A stretch of DNA of 64,000 nucleotides from Verpa conica (Eukaryota > Ascomycota > Pezizomycetes > Pezizales > Morchellaceae). A program made the position numbers and the translations under genes. The stretch is taken from positions 1,054,001 to 1,118,000 of the forward strand of contig JAUFSD010000011.1 in NCBI GenBank assembly GCA_033030425.1, written 5' to 3'. The notes below the pieces were generated by a model. That model saw nothing but the letters and a program-made list of their open reading frames with translations, was not told where the DNA came from and did no database searches. Positions 13,033 through 24,610 of this stretch are shown here, one piece after another. Within the stretch, counting starts at the first letter, position 1; the number at the start of each line of letters is the position of its first letter.

Positions 13033-14441
13033 ATGGAAAACCCACCTGCATCAAAGCAAGAGTATATGCTCTCAGATAGCATCCAACATAGTCCTTCGGG
13101 GGTTCAGATAACCGGTGCTACGGCCTCTGGGACTAGAGGCTTGGTATCAATACACAAGAGCAAGCATACCAAACCTAACCTTCGGAGGCAGAAACCTCGG
13201 ATTCTGTTCATGGGCCAGCGGAGGTTAGTATAATCGTATCAGGCTTTACTCTGATGTTTATTTTAGACATAGAGTATAACTAACACTATCTTTGTAGGAG
13301 CGGGAAGTCTTCTATTTGTCAAGTGGTCTTCCATAAAATGCCACCACATGAGACATTATTCCTCGAGTCAACAACTGGCATCAAACAGGACAGTATTAAG
13401 TACTGATGTACCCTAAAGCTCATAATATCAATATATGTTCTCAAACTGACCTTCTGTAGCTCACTCATCAGTTTTGATATCTGGGACTTCCCCGGCCAAC
13501 TAGACCATTTCGACCCTGCCTTCGACCATGTAAAGATTTTCGGAGAAGTAGGCACACTAATCTGGGTGCTCGACGCCCAAGATGACATTGTCGGCCCTCT
13601 CACAAGGTTCCAAAAAGCCATGATGGAGATCAAAAAACTCTACCCGGACATCAATATCGAGGTTTTTATCCATAAGGTTGATGGTATATCGGAAGAGTAC
13701 GTCCTAGAGACCAAGGGAGAAATCATCCAGCGCACCGAGGATGAGTTGGCGGATAAAAATATGTCGGGTATGCACATCCGCTATCATCTCACTAGCATCT
13801 ACGACTACTCTATCTTTGAGGCATTGAGCAAGGTCGTCCAAAGCCTCACCCCTCAGCTTGGGACCATCGAGAATATGTTGGATCTACTCTATACAACGAC
13901 GGGGATGCAGAAGGCGTTTCTATTTGATGCTGTCAGTAAGATTTACGTGGCTGCTGATAGTAGCCCGGCGGATATGGAAAGCTTTGGTATCTGTAGTGAC
14001 TACATTGATCTGGTTGCAGACATTTCTAATATCTACGGGTAAGTGCTATATCAGTCATAAGGTTATACACTGGAGTTCTCTCTTGCTAACAGTGTCGATG
14101 TAGTGGTAACCGCTCGTCATTGCTTGAGTCTGAGGGCTCCACTGATGGCTCAGATATCAGTAGCATCACCAGTCTACAACCCGGGGTGTTACTCTACCTT
14201 AAAGTGATTAATACGTATGTCAATAATACAAATCTCATATATCCCATCCACTTATACAGGAAGAATGGTCATGAGCTAATTAACTAATGCAATATATAAT
14301 TTCTTCTGATATAGGTACCTCGTCCTTGTATGCGTCATGCGGATACAAGAGACCGGAACAAGGGCTCTTGTTGATTTCAATATTCGGGTGTTCCAGGACG
14401 CTCTCCTGAAGGTAATTCATGGAGAGGAGAATATGTTTTGA
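13033..14441 (+). CDS. gtr2: Rag-type small GTPase, Gtr2/RagC-RagD homologue
   Basis: Five exons: 13033-13223, 13298-13399, 13460-14038, 14104-14214 and 14315-14441. The introns are 74, 60, 65 and 100 nt, several with CTAAC or CTGAC branch sites. Every junction keeps phase, giving 369 residues. The P-loop G61QRRSGKSS69 is completed across the first splice. The G3 region reads DIWDFPGQ (residues 104-111). The guanine-specificity motif is HKVDG (about 169-173), the HKxD variant that distinguishes Rag GTPases from Ras-like NKxD. A roadblock-like C-terminal half follows ([28 protein letters not shown]). Gtr2/RagC pairs with Gtr1/RagA on the vacuole as part of the EGO/Ragulator system that reports amino acids to TORC1. 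The N-terminus is about 50 residues longer than in yeast and is basic. Confidence 0.93.
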
Positions 14442-14955
14442 TATATTCATAACCTGGATATAATGTGCTACATATAGCAGGGTTATTGTACTCGATTATA
14501 ATGAGTAATATGATCGATGTCTTCTGTTATATTAGATATGTTTCGTGTATGGATGAATGAATTATTCGTAATTACATGAGAGTAGCATTGGGTCAGAGAT
14601 ATATTAAGCATGAGTCGATGTATATTCTGATCATGATGTGGAGAGATATGTATCGTTTCTCGGGCCCAGAATTAAGCTGCCGAGTAAAGTTTTGTTGACA
14701 TCTTACACAAATCGAGTGATAGATGGTGATCCAAGCTAAAACCTACAGAGCCGCACCTGTTTATAACAATACAGAGGGGCACCCCACCTACATGCTTGTA
14801 ATCTCCTCGAGCATCAGCACTACCATTTCTTTCATCCCTTTCATCCGCATCGAATCTAACCCACCACCGCCCAAGGCATAGGTCAATTTATCCAGTCGAG
14901 GAAGAACGTCAAAAGCATCTCCCCATGGTATCCCGTAGACCAAAAGACGATATAC
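14442..14955. other. Intergenic, AT-rich
   Basis: TA-rich spacer between the Rag gene and the next small gene. No coding signal was seen. Confidence 0.6.
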
Positions 14956-15478
14956 ATGTCCACAAAAAGTATAAAGAAAGCAAAAGTATCATCCTCCATC
15001 CAAACAAAGCGCAAGAGTTCTCGTATTCACCAGCATAGGCTCCCCCCGAGAACCAGCTCGTCCTCGCAAGCGGCGCGTACGAGTAAGTTCTCCACCACCA
15101 CAAAAAAAAGCAGTGTCTCGCGTCAGCAGCCAGCAGACTCCTAAGGTCGAACCTATTCTGCCGCCTACACCTCCGAGGAAGGTTAAATGGCCAGCATCAC
15201 TAAAATCCTATATTGCCCGCACCTTTGTCGACCTCCCAGACACCGATCGTGAGGAAGTCGATCAGGAGCTCCGCAGTATTATCAGGGAAGCGGTCCAGGC
15301 CGGAGTTCACCTTAGTCTTGATTGGGATAGGATGCCACTACCGCATGTTGTCCTGGCGAATATGAGGGTTGAGGGCGAGATCTTGAGGAAGCGGCAGTTG
15401 GAGGAAGTGGGAAAGGCCGGAGCTAGTGCAGAGGAGATGGTGCGGCCTGTCAAGGATGAGTCCAGCATGGATTATTGA
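14956..15478 (+). CDS. Small basic protein with a LENG8/THP3-like motif; frame broken near an A8 run
   Basis: Two overlapping frames look like one gene. The first (from ATG 14956) is Lys/Ser/Arg-rich. The second (open from about 15107 to the stop at 15476-15478) reads KVKWPASLKSYIARTFVDLP, an acidic helix, and DWDRMPLP. The pattern WPxSLKxYVxR followed by DWDxxPLP resembles the segment before the SAC3/PCI domain in LENG8/THP3 proteins, but that domain is absent here. Deleting one A of the eight at 15102-15109 would fuse the frames. A GTAAGT donor at 15083 would also restore phase, but the intron would be only 28-31 nt. A weaker donor (GTATTC, 15023) would give an intron of about 90 nt. The product is probably about 170 residues; function unknown. 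Confidence 0.55.
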
Positions 15479-16533
15479 CACAATACCCGTACATTGGCGT
15501 ATATACCTACCGCTCGTAAGAACTGGAGTCAGGTTTGTCGTGTTAGTTGGGAGGAAATGCGGTGATGTAATTCGTTTTAAAACCGTTTCTGTCTAGGCTA
15601 ATATCTATAGTAATATTATGGAGAGGAAGTCCAGTCTATATATAACTAATACATAGTGGACGGGGTACCGGATGCATAGCTGGCGCTCTTTCATGTAGTA
15701 AAGATGTACCACCGATCTCGTTAATTGTATTCCAACATAAGTAACGATCATATTATACTACTGGACCTGGGAAAGTTAATGCTACGTGCGATGTAATAGT
15801 AAATCATGTCAGCCTGCTCTTTTGAGGGTATATACTCCACCTAACTTGCTCTAGGAGTCTTGTTGCGTAATTCTACCCTATCAGAGATTACCTTCATCCC
15901 ATGATTGTTCAAGCTCATTTGGTCTATTTGTTCGATATACTATAACTGTATCGCCCCTAAACCTAGAAGACAGAGGGTAGTGCTGCACCCCAGCCTAACA
16001 AGGAGTAATATGTGATAAGTCCCAACAGAGCTGTACCTAAGGGGCCTGGGTTATTTTGGAGTTGCGTCTGAGAGTCGTATAGGATTTAGAATCTGCTAGA
16101 TTTTGAAAGATCGACCTACAGTGTTTTATAGAAGTTTCTAGAAAGAACATATATAGTGCGTATTACATCGGGAGGGGGTTGACCTAGGTCGATAACAGAG
16201 GACGTATCACCGACTACCCATAAAGGATACACAAACCATGTGGACTTCTCATTTCTCATTTTCGGTGCATAAAACCTCCTTCTTCCGTATGTTAATCCCG
16301 AGTTTTTTACTCCACATAACACACTACCTACATTCCTGAGAGTGTATGTATTCAAATATCGCAGCAACCATCACAGCAGCCATACAGAGCTCCCTGGGGG
16401 TGCATGCTCCGATTACCCCGCTACACATCTTTTCCCAACTTCCTACCGTCAACATAGACAACTAATCGAGGTCCACAACAACAGCGCATGCCGGTCCCAG
16501 ATACACCACCCAACACACAGTAAGAAAACAAGT
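15479..16533. other. Intergenic stretch (1.1 kb)
   Basis: No coding region recognised, and no repeat with clear ends was found. Confidence 0.5.
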
Positions 16534-17022
16534 ATGCATAAAATCCTCTTGCTATGGTTTTATTTTTTCATGATGACCACAACTGCACCAGCGAGCCAGC
16601 ATAACCTTCTATCTCCATTCACCGTTCTCGGCAAATGCGATGTACCCACCGATAACGGTGCTCTTCCCATCTCCCAGATCGGTGGCCTCAACGCAGCCAG
16701 TTGGATGCGCTGTGATACCTCCCGGCGGAGCCCCATCTCCTCCGACGTCGAGACTGCCGCCCGCTCTACGCTGAGACGCAAACTATGCTGTGTGAAGACC
16801 CACGGATCTGGAGAGTGCATCACCTTAAGGACCTGGAGTACTGCGAGGGTGTCTATCTGTGGTGATCCTGGGTGGTGTCATCCTTGTCAACAGGTTGCCG
16901 CACTGGTGGAGGATATTGCGAATATGTGTGGTTGGATGGATGGGGGCGAGTTGCGTTCGGAGGGGACCTGGTATATTGGGGGTCGGTTTGTAGCTGGGAG
17001 AGTTGTTGTGTCGCATTTATAG
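16534..17022 (+). CDS. Small secreted cysteine-containing protein
   Basis: Single exon of 162 codons. I chose the Met at 16534 rather than the longer upstream frame because it starts a classical signal peptide (basic MHK, then LLLWFYFFMM, then an APAS-type cleavage region). The mature part has nine cysteines, including a CC pair, a WCHPC motif and a final CG. The C-terminal pattern, CxxC then a helix VAALVEDIANMCG then a GGRFVAGRVVV strand, recurs in fungal small secreted proteins, but I cannot assign it to a named family. Export from the cell is well supported; any role in interaction or antagonism is speculation. Confidence 0.6.
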   Translation: MHKILLLWFYFFMMTTTAPASQHNLLSPFTVLGKCDVPTDNGALPISQIGGLNAASWMRCDTSRRSPISSDVETAARSTLRRKLCCVKTHGSGECITLRTWSTARVSICGDPGWCHPCQQVAALVEDIANMCGWMDGGELRSEGTWYIGGRFVAGRVVVSHL

Positions 17023-18499
17023 AGAACTCGACAGCGATGTGATACCTTGGGCCTCAGGGAGATTTGGGAACCCTACATACGAATGATCGCTGGGTTTCCT
17101 CGTCTGCTGGTATTTTATAAACCTTATCTTGGTTTGCTCAATAGTGCATGCTACTACTTGTATCAAGCTAAATACATATATATGTTCTAGAATCCCACGA
17201 CCATAACATCTATCATGTTAAAATCTTAATCCGAAGCCGGAAAATAAACACCATGAGCATATTGTCTTTTCTGTGGTGATTTATGATTGGGTCGAGATGA
17301 GGCATGCGAATGGCAGGTCATGAAAAAATTGAGTCCTAGAAATGGGGGAACTTTCAGCCCTGTGTTAGGATAAACCGAATCCCCCATATTCGCCACTTAC
17401 GGTTCACTCGAGAGAGGAAAAAGATGTAAATCATTTATTAAATCCCTTTTCTTTTCGAATTAATGAAATAGATTCTTACAAAGTTTATGAACCGATTCAT
17501 GACAATTACTACTGTTGTGACTGCCAGTTTTCTTTAGTATAATACTATTTTGGCACCATATTCTATTCAATATCCAGATACTTTTGAGAACAATCTTTGA
17601 TACCGCAGATCTCTTAAATCAAACAAAAAGAACCGGTGCTATCTACAAAAATATAACAAACTTCAATAACAATGACTTATAGAATAGTAGTGATATCAGG
17701 TATGCAGTTGTAATCCTCTACCGTGCTTTTATTTACTCTAAGCATTGTACCAATAAAGTATCCCAGTCTACAGAGCTTAAAAATAGATTCTTTTTGGCTA
17801 TTTTCTTGTACTTTGCTATAGTAAAATCTCCTGAATACCTTCAGAGAGTTCCAGCCAACAGTACTTCCCTCCATGCCTTTGAATTCTCCAATTCAGTTAC
17901 TCGATACATCAATGAACAATTTACCAAAGTCTACCGGAAGTCTTCAACTCTTTTATCTTATTCAGATTATAATCAACTCCAAATAGCAGGCTTACTTGAT
18001 TCCTCAATTTGTAACCCACTACCGATTGGGTGGGAAGAAGACTTGGTTACCAGTACTGGTAGGGAAAGAAAGAAAAAGGTGCCTGTTTATACAATTGAGT
18101 TGAGAAGCAATAAAAAGAATTAGTTAGATCTAGACAAGGAAGTCCAGGAAGGAGAAGGAAATAAAAGAATCTGTTTCAATGCAAAAAAACCTATTAAAAC
18201 TCAGTTTCATCTTCTCTGGATACAAAAAGAAACTGCTGACACTTATTATTTTCATTTGAGCTTCCTGAACTTCCACCACTTACGCCACCACCACTATCAT
18301 CTCTACCAGAGGATTGTATAGATAATACAGGTGAAAAAACTGTAGAAGAAGGAAGCAGAGGAAATAGATATATATTACATGGAAGAAAAAGGCTTGGAGA
18401 GTGAAATTATACTTGTTATTTTTGTTTTTGTTTTTATTTTTACTTCTATTATTTATATTATTTTTATTTTATTGTTGATATAGTTTTTTCTCTTATACT
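17023..18499. other. AT-rich repeat-like stretch
   Basis: Strongly AT-rich, with T-rich runs around 18410-18490. An open frame at 17794-18120 (109 codons, ends KKKVPVYTIELRSNKKN) continues in frame past its stop for about 60 codons, so it could be a decayed ORF. I recognise no domain in it. This stretch directly abuts the hAT-type element at 18508. Confidence 0.4.
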
Positions 18500-18790
18500 C
18501 TTGATTGTAGTATTTGTGTTTGGGCGATTCGGGGCGGTTCCTAGATCAATGGACCCACCCTGGCCCAGGCTCAGGGCCTGATTTTTAGTGAAGGAACCGC
18601 CCCAATGGGGGGATAACCGGCGGGGTCTGTTGGGCCTACTGCTGTTAATCCGATTAAATTTCAGTTAATGGTATTTTTAAAGGGCAAACCCGACCCGGCC
18701 GGGGAATGGGGTGGTTCAGGGTGGTTTCTTGGTGTAGTTCCCCGGTTAGTTTGGGGGACCGACCCCCCCCTGACGAACACTACTTGATTG
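18500..18790. mobile_element. hAT-type non-autonomous element with perfect 8-bp target duplication
   Basis: Element 18508-18782 (275 bp) is flanked by identical octamers CTTGATTG (18500-18507 and 18783-18790). Terminal inverted repeats are short and imperfect: TAGTATTTG on the left, TAGTGTTCG on the reverse-complemented right. The interior is rich in GGGCGG/CCGGCC strings and has an 11-bp inverted repeat GGGGCGGTTCC (18531-18541 and 18593-18603). An 8-bp duplication and GC-rich subterminal repeats are typical of hAT elements. There is no transposase inside, so it would have moved in trans. Confidence 0.8.
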
Positions 18791-19051
18791 TATTAGATTT
18801 TTAATAAATATTTGTTGCGGTTCTGGCATCTAGTAGATACGAGCTGCCGTGCCAAAGCATTGCACATACTCGTGGCGTGACAAGGTAGAAATTCTCACCG
18901 ACGAGTTCATCATATGAAAGTGGATTGAGTGATGTTTGTAGGTAGCCGTGGTCGCACTTTCGCGCCTAGTGAGCCTTGTCGATGCACAAAATGATTTCAG
19001 CCCGTAAATAACCCCCCATATCTACTGAAATAACTGCCCCTATCCCACCTC

Positions 19052-19528
19052 AATCACACCAGAGGTTGATTTGGACTGGACCAACTACCTTTTTTGATGA
19101 ACCAGTCCGATCTCCGCCATAGTTGTTGGAATGAGTAACACTCTGTGAAGTTAAGTGTGGCGAATACAAGGTGTGGCAACACCGGAGGAATAGAATCCCG
19201 GATGGTCCGGTAGGGTAACCAAGCGGGGGAATAGTATAACCGACGGAAGGAAATTCTATCCGAGCATCGGAAGAATTGTATGGTAACGGATGGGCTTTTA
19301 CTTTGTATTGGGAGTACGGGATATTTTCTATGTTAGCACATTTGTAACTATATAAGCAGGCTTCTCCTGCGTCTTTTCTTAGGTATCAATCAAGTTTGTT
19401 CTTCAGTTATATCCGTCTTCCTTTATACTCTTAGCCTATTGTTTAAAAATAGTAACCTTTTACCTTACCCGGCCCGGCCCGAGTCGACTCCTAGACCAGT
19501 CCAGACCAAATAAACCTCTGGACCACAC
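19052..19528. mobile_element. hAT-type MITE split by an LTR-like insertion
   Basis: Ends at 19060 and 19520 form an inverted repeat: CAGAGGTTGATTTGGACTGG on the left and CAGAGGTTTATTTGGTCTGG on the reverse-complemented right. The flanking octamers AATCACAC and GACCACAC match at 6 of 8 positions, both differences being transitions, so they look like an aged target duplication. Removing the inner insertion (19124-19448 plus one ATAGT) leaves a 131-bp element, close to the 153-bp copy at 21263. It belongs to the same family as that copy (CAGAGGTT ends, CCGGCC-rich interior). Confidence 0.7.
19119..19453 (+). mobile_element. LTR-like insertion with 5-bp duplication ATAGT
   Basis: A 325-bp segment (19124-19448) starts TGTTGGAATG and lies between two ATAGT pentamers (19119-19123 and 19449-19453), inside the hAT-type MITE. 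It has a TATA element (CTATATAAGCAGG, near 19350) followed by a pyrimidine-rich stretch, as in the U3-R part of a copia-type LTR. It ends GTTTAAAA rather than in CA, so the solo-LTR reading is provisional. Confidence 0.5.
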
Positions 19529-21254
19529 AACACAGGGTATCGGGGACTCTGACAGAACCGTCACCCCCAACCTATCTCCGTAGGTTGCTATTGTATACAG
19601 TATCAGGGTACGTTGTTTCTCCCCCTCCCCAACTCGAATAAAAAATCTCCTCAGAGCTCAACATCATTCAGAAACAGCAAAATCCATAGAAGTAATACCC
19701 ACTTTTGACCGTGTGAATCACCAAAACGGCGTAACCTTCATCCGCAGTGTACATTAAATATATGAAGATATTGGAACTATGGGTATCATGAGCTCCCTCT
19801 TCTAAGACACGGAGCGTGATTCATTCTTACAAAATAACCGATACATTATCATGGTATAGTGCCCTATAGGTGCCATCAATACCCTATGACCCTTCTAACA
19901 AGATATCATATAGCTTCCGCCGGTATTCCACAAACCAAGAAGGCACTACCGCTTATGTTGATTAAGCTATCAGGATAGCTAGAGGTATAAGCAACACACA
20001 CGTTGGTTAGCAGAAATTTGCCGGTGAGCTCTCCTTGTTCCTCCCCAAAAGTATCTAGCTAAAAGGCATTAGGTGTGTCAAACACAATACACACTGTCCT
20101 TGGATTGAATGGCAGAGCTCCTAAGTTGGCTTGGGTGCTGTTGGATAAGCTGATACTTGTACTGTATATAATCTTATTACCTGGTATGCTGTTCATCCAG
20201 TGAGCCTTTCCGGATAAGGTCAAGTCCTTAATAGGCTAGAACACCAGAGAGATAACACGAGTTAATCAAGAAAACCGGTAATCTACACTTCTCGTGGCGC
20301 TTTAGCCTTCGGCAGGTGTTATAGTAGCTTTTACGACAAAGTTACGGTGCACGTTCTATGGTACAAAAACGGAGGTATTGATGAGAGGCTTCCTCATTAA
20401 CCCACCTATGTAGGAATATACTGACCCTAGATAGAAAGTGAATAGATCCATTGGTCCCATGGAATAAACTAGGTTGAGCTCCTACAACCCGACACGGAAT
20501 ACCACTGTGGGTCACATTTTGTCTATTCGGCTGGGGTCCGATACACATTCTAGAGCGGGGCGGCCCAGCGCTCATGAAATGTTGGAATAGAAATACTCGA
20601 TAGCAATAAGAGTAGCGACGAAGAAAATGGTAGGGGGTCCGGTCAAGGGGAGTATTATCAACATCACCGATACCAACATCACCGGTATCATCAAAGCCGG
20701 TGCTGGAGGTCCATGCACTATTAGTCAACCGTCGGAGGGAACCGGAGTGTTGCTTAAGAGATCAGAAATGTTTCTACAGCCATGGTGGTGAAGAGCTCTG
20801 CAGAAAACAACGAGATCAGGGTGGGGGGATGAATCCCCAGAGGTTAGAGACTTTTGTAATACAAACAATTGACGTCACACTAGTGGCTAGTGGCTGTATT
20901 AGTAGTTAGCACCCGGTGTCCTCTCAGGACTATAAGAGAGTTACCCCATCTTATACTTTCTTTTCTTTCTGTACTTATAATATACGTATTATTCTTCAAC
21001 AGAGACTACCGGCAGAGTTCTCTAGGTCTGTTACCTCGATTCTCCCTCTCTTTCTACCGGATTTCGAAGAGAGCCAGTATAGGGGAAGTAAAGTCTTTCT
21101 GAATATAACATTCTCTCCGTTTAGCGGGTGCTATTATCAAGCTACTAGAAGCACTCTGAGCTAACGTTTTAACCCTTCCTACAAACTAATAGAGCGGCCC
21201 TAATAATAGTATTCTCTTTTATAGGAATGTGGGATCTGTATTACTACCTAGAAC
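19529..21254. other. Repeat-like stretch without recognised genes
   Basis: No supported gene. A 128-codon minus-strand frame at 20342-20728 has no domain and poor coding character. A TGACGTCA palindrome lies at about 20870, followed by a pyrimidine-rich tract and a TATAAGAG element, which could be a retroelement LTR remnant; its ends could not be set. Confidence 0.35.
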
Positions 21255-21423
21255 AGTGTAAGCAGAGGTTTAGGTTGGTCGGCCCATCAATTAATCCCAG
21301 GCCGGCCCAGCCACCATTTATTTGGCCCGGGCCAGCAATCACCATACTAAATTAATTATTGGGCCGGGCTGGGCCAGTCTAGTTTTGAGCCCGGACCGGC
21401 CCATTTAAACCTCTGAGTGTAAG
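21255..21423. mobile_element. hAT-type MITE, 153 bp, perfect 8-bp target duplication
   Basis: Element 21263-21415 begins CAGAGGTTTA and ends TAAACCTCTG, an exact 10-bp terminal inverted repeat. It is flanked by identical AGTGTAAG octamers (21255-21262 and 21416-21423). The interior has GGCCCGGGCC-type repeats that can fold on themselves, typical of hAT-derived MITEs. It is too small to code for a transposase. Confidence 0.88.
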
Positions 21424-22865
21424 AAAAAAGAGTTCTTCTGTAGCTAGCTTGATCTCTACAGCTACTATGATTTCTATCGCCGGCATCATTTCTGTAATTA
21501 CATAGGTTCTGAATATGAGTTATCTCATCTCAATCTGACGGTTTCGTTATATTCCTTGACCTCGCGTATTTATGTATGTTCCAATATCTGAACTCAAACT
21601 GACTAATAACGCATGTCAATAGACTCTTACCTGCTTGATAAGTCTGTTGTGATCTGGTACTGCATTCATCAGATACCACTTATGGTTGACTAGCTACCGT
21701 ATCCACCTTCTAACCTTCATTTCATTGAGTAGATTTCACCTGATATGGTAATATGGGGAATATACATAGTCGAATACTTATGGCAAGACCAAGATAAGTC
21801 ATCTAATAATATTATCAAATAGAGATCACATCCATTGCATGAACGATATCCTTTCTAACCTTGTGAGGTAGCTAATTCAACCCCAGATAGATGATAATAC
21901 CCCGCATATTCTCCCTCAACCCCGTACGCTCTGAATGTCGTAGAGCGCCAACCTAGGCAAATAAAACCGCAGCTCCTTTCTATTCATGGGGTTAGTATAA
22001 TAAGCCGGTGCTTTAAGGAAATTGCTTGCAGATAGCAGGCCTTGCACACACCTCCCACCCATTCCCGTAACTATCAACTGATGTCTCTACCGCGCGTAGA
22101 TTGCGGGTAGTTTGAGTCGCTGAGGCTATGACTATAGTGAAGAACATCAAAAACACGTATCTCATGTTTTCCCGATGATACTATAAACTGAATCGTAGGA
22201 GTCGTTAATTAGTTTACCTTTTCAGGGTGAGGTTATGGAATATCCGAGACTCGGGGGTGGGAGGAACTAGTCAATTGCGCTCAATGATTTATAATACGAT
22301 TGAGAAGGACCGCTATCAGGAGTTGCTCAAGTGCGGGTGTCCACCGTGTATTTAAAGGCCGGGCTGCGGTCGCTACCTCATTACCAGCACATCCGTGTCG
22401 CGTATTTTGGAAGTGCGCACGAATATGTTTTGCAGAATCTGGTCTTGAATCATACCAATAAATGTAATCCAGGGCGTCGGTCGTATAATATATCACATCC
22501 TACAACGCCGAGACACATGTATCTGATGAGATATTACACACAGAAACGCCACGACCCAGTCCGGGAGTCTAGTTTCCGAATACAATCAATGGGATTAGTC
22601 TGGGACCCTTAATAGTATTGGTTAAATTTCATTTGTAAGAGGAATATCCAGCCCCATGTGCCTGCTTTTTATCGAATTAATATTATTATTAAAGATCTAT
22701 GAAATAGTGATATCATTAACACCCAACCCATTATATCCGTCATCCCTCACCCTCAATAATAAATACTTCCTACAAGGGCACTTTTCCGCCTTATCATACC
22801 ATTATACCACCGACCCCAAACCGTTTTGTCATACCATTAAGCTCCGCATCATCCAACACCCTATC
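21424..22865. other. Intergenic stretch (1.4 kb)
   Basis: No supported gene. Several short open frames near 22.3-22.6 kb overlap on opposite strands and show no features. Confidence 0.45.
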
Positions 22866-23378
22866 TTAAAGGCTCGGATGCCCCGTCACCACGCCATCCA
22901 ACAAAACAAATTTTCCATCGATAATGATACCCTTTTTAAAAGTACCAATATTTTCATTCCAATGTTTCTCTCTCAACTCCTCCTCCGCCAAGAATTTCAA
23001 TCTCTCTTCCGTCATGATAGGGCTAGTCGTCGGCGTTAAACTAGCCTTCAACTTCTCGGGGACTTTATGCCACCAGGCACGAACCGATTCGATAATACTT
23101 GGTGATTTATCGGTAAAGTAGCGATATGCCCCCGATTTGCAGGATTCTCTGAATCCGCTGCTCTTGGCGGATTTCACCTCCGGGCTTGGTCTGCTCTTGG
23201 CGGAACTGGTAGTGTAGCGACGACTTCTCTGTTTGTAGGTATTGTTTGCCGCTGCAACACACAGCGGACGAATGTCTTTTGATGGATTACGGCGCTGGTG
23301 AAGAGGTGGTAGGGGCTTCGGAGCGGTTGATGATGGTTCCATAGTGGTGTTGGGAAACGATTTGTTGATGGTTGACAT
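22866..23378 (-). CDS. Hypothetical protein, 170 residues
   Basis: Single-exon ORF on the minus strand. The N-terminal half is basic and Ser/Pro-rich, with no hydrophobic segment. The C-terminal half is more ordered, with SPSIIESVRAWWHKVPEKLK, then an acidic helix EERLKFLAEEELREKHW, and a short FKKGIIIDGKFVLL strand pair. I do not recognise a family. It is the first of three single-exon minus-strand ORFs between 22.9 and 26.0 kb. Start could be 23378 or the Met 12 codons later. Confidence 0.5.
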   Translation of the reverse strand: MSTINKSFPNTTMEPSSTAPKPLPPLHQRRNPSKDIRPLCVAAANNTYKQRSRRYTTSSAKSRPSPEVKSAKSSGFRESCKSGAYRYFTDKSPSIIESVRAWWHKVPEKLKASLTPTTSPIMTEERLKFLAEEELREKHWNENIGTFKKGIIIDGKFVLLDGVVTGHPSL

Positions 23379-24610
23379 TATTTCTCTACCGGGAAGATGA
23401 GCAAATCCCCGTGACTTTAAAATATTTGTGAGACAAGGATAATACGATGGTTTCCTCTTTGTAACTTACTGAGATTTTTAGGATGTTGCAGGGAAATAAA
23501 CTGTTGTCGAGAAATTCTAGTCTCGTTCAACGGAGACAGGGTAGAAACAGAGGGGTATTCGGACGTTAGGACAGGATTTTTTGCGGTTGATGTTGTTTAC
23601 TCCGGCAGATAAACACTGGCCAGTGCCAATGGGAGTATCACGATATCTCACTCTGTCCCTTGAGCCGCCAACTAAATTACAATGGGTGGATAAATTAATC
23701 ATAAATACCTGGAGTCAAGGGAATTACAGGCCCTATAATACCAGGCGGGGTAAGGAGCTAAAAATACTAAAATCTACATAAATACGGGGATCTCTAGCAC
23801 TGGAGGAAACTTTATCCACCTTCCATTGCATGATACTCCTAAGACAGATGATATTAAACTTCACAATTCACCGACTAAGGTTGCCCAATACTTGATATGT
23901 CAATCAACGCTTATCCATTATCTACCAAACCCAGCTTACCGTTGAATAACCTATAGTTTGATACTGCACTAATTCAATTATAGTACATACCTAGCTCCGC
24001 AACTAAACGAACTTCTGTAAGGGACAGACCATCATCACCCACCCCCCTAGTTACTTACATCGCAAGCTTGGTATCTCTATATGTGACTCCACCCGTTGAG
24101 CCGCTACCTTCTCACTCTTGACATCTAGGATAAATCATTCTTTAATGAGAATTACACTAGTAACTGAGGGATATGCGATTATACTTTTTTTTTGCCAATA
24201 CACATAATATCTGAAGCAAGTTTAAGAGAGTTTCCCAATAATTGCGTCCCTTGTCAGTGGCCAGTATCGAGTGATATATCATGACTTTGAACTAAATCAT
24301 TTCGCTCACCCTTCTGCTACAGTAAGGAAACTCAACACTACTTCAATGGTATGTTCGAGCTCCCATAGATTTATAAAAAACTATTCAGTTAATTATAGAC
24401 CGCCGGGTAAGTCTCATGGGCCCTCCTCATCACGGCACGTGCAATAGAATATATACAAAAATACCATTATCATTGAAGTTGCACTAATAATAGAAGATTT
24501 CACTCCTTCTCAACGTCTCATCTGTTATACAGAAGTGGGATAATTATAGGGCTCCACCCGGTGTCAATTATACGACCAACGTAATTCATGAAGTAGGAAA
24601 TCTATATAAC
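23379..24610. other. Intergenic stretch (1.2 kb)
   Basis: Nothing coding is recognised. Contains a T9 run near 24185. Confidence 0.5.

Noticed and set aside
17794..18120. Transposase fragment
   Set aside because: I looked for hAT, Tc1/mariner and MULE motifs next to the hAT-type element and found none; left as an unassigned frame.
20342..20728. 128-codon minus-strand ORF
   Set aside because: No domain, odd composition and no plausible promoter; within the range expected from chance in a region of this size.
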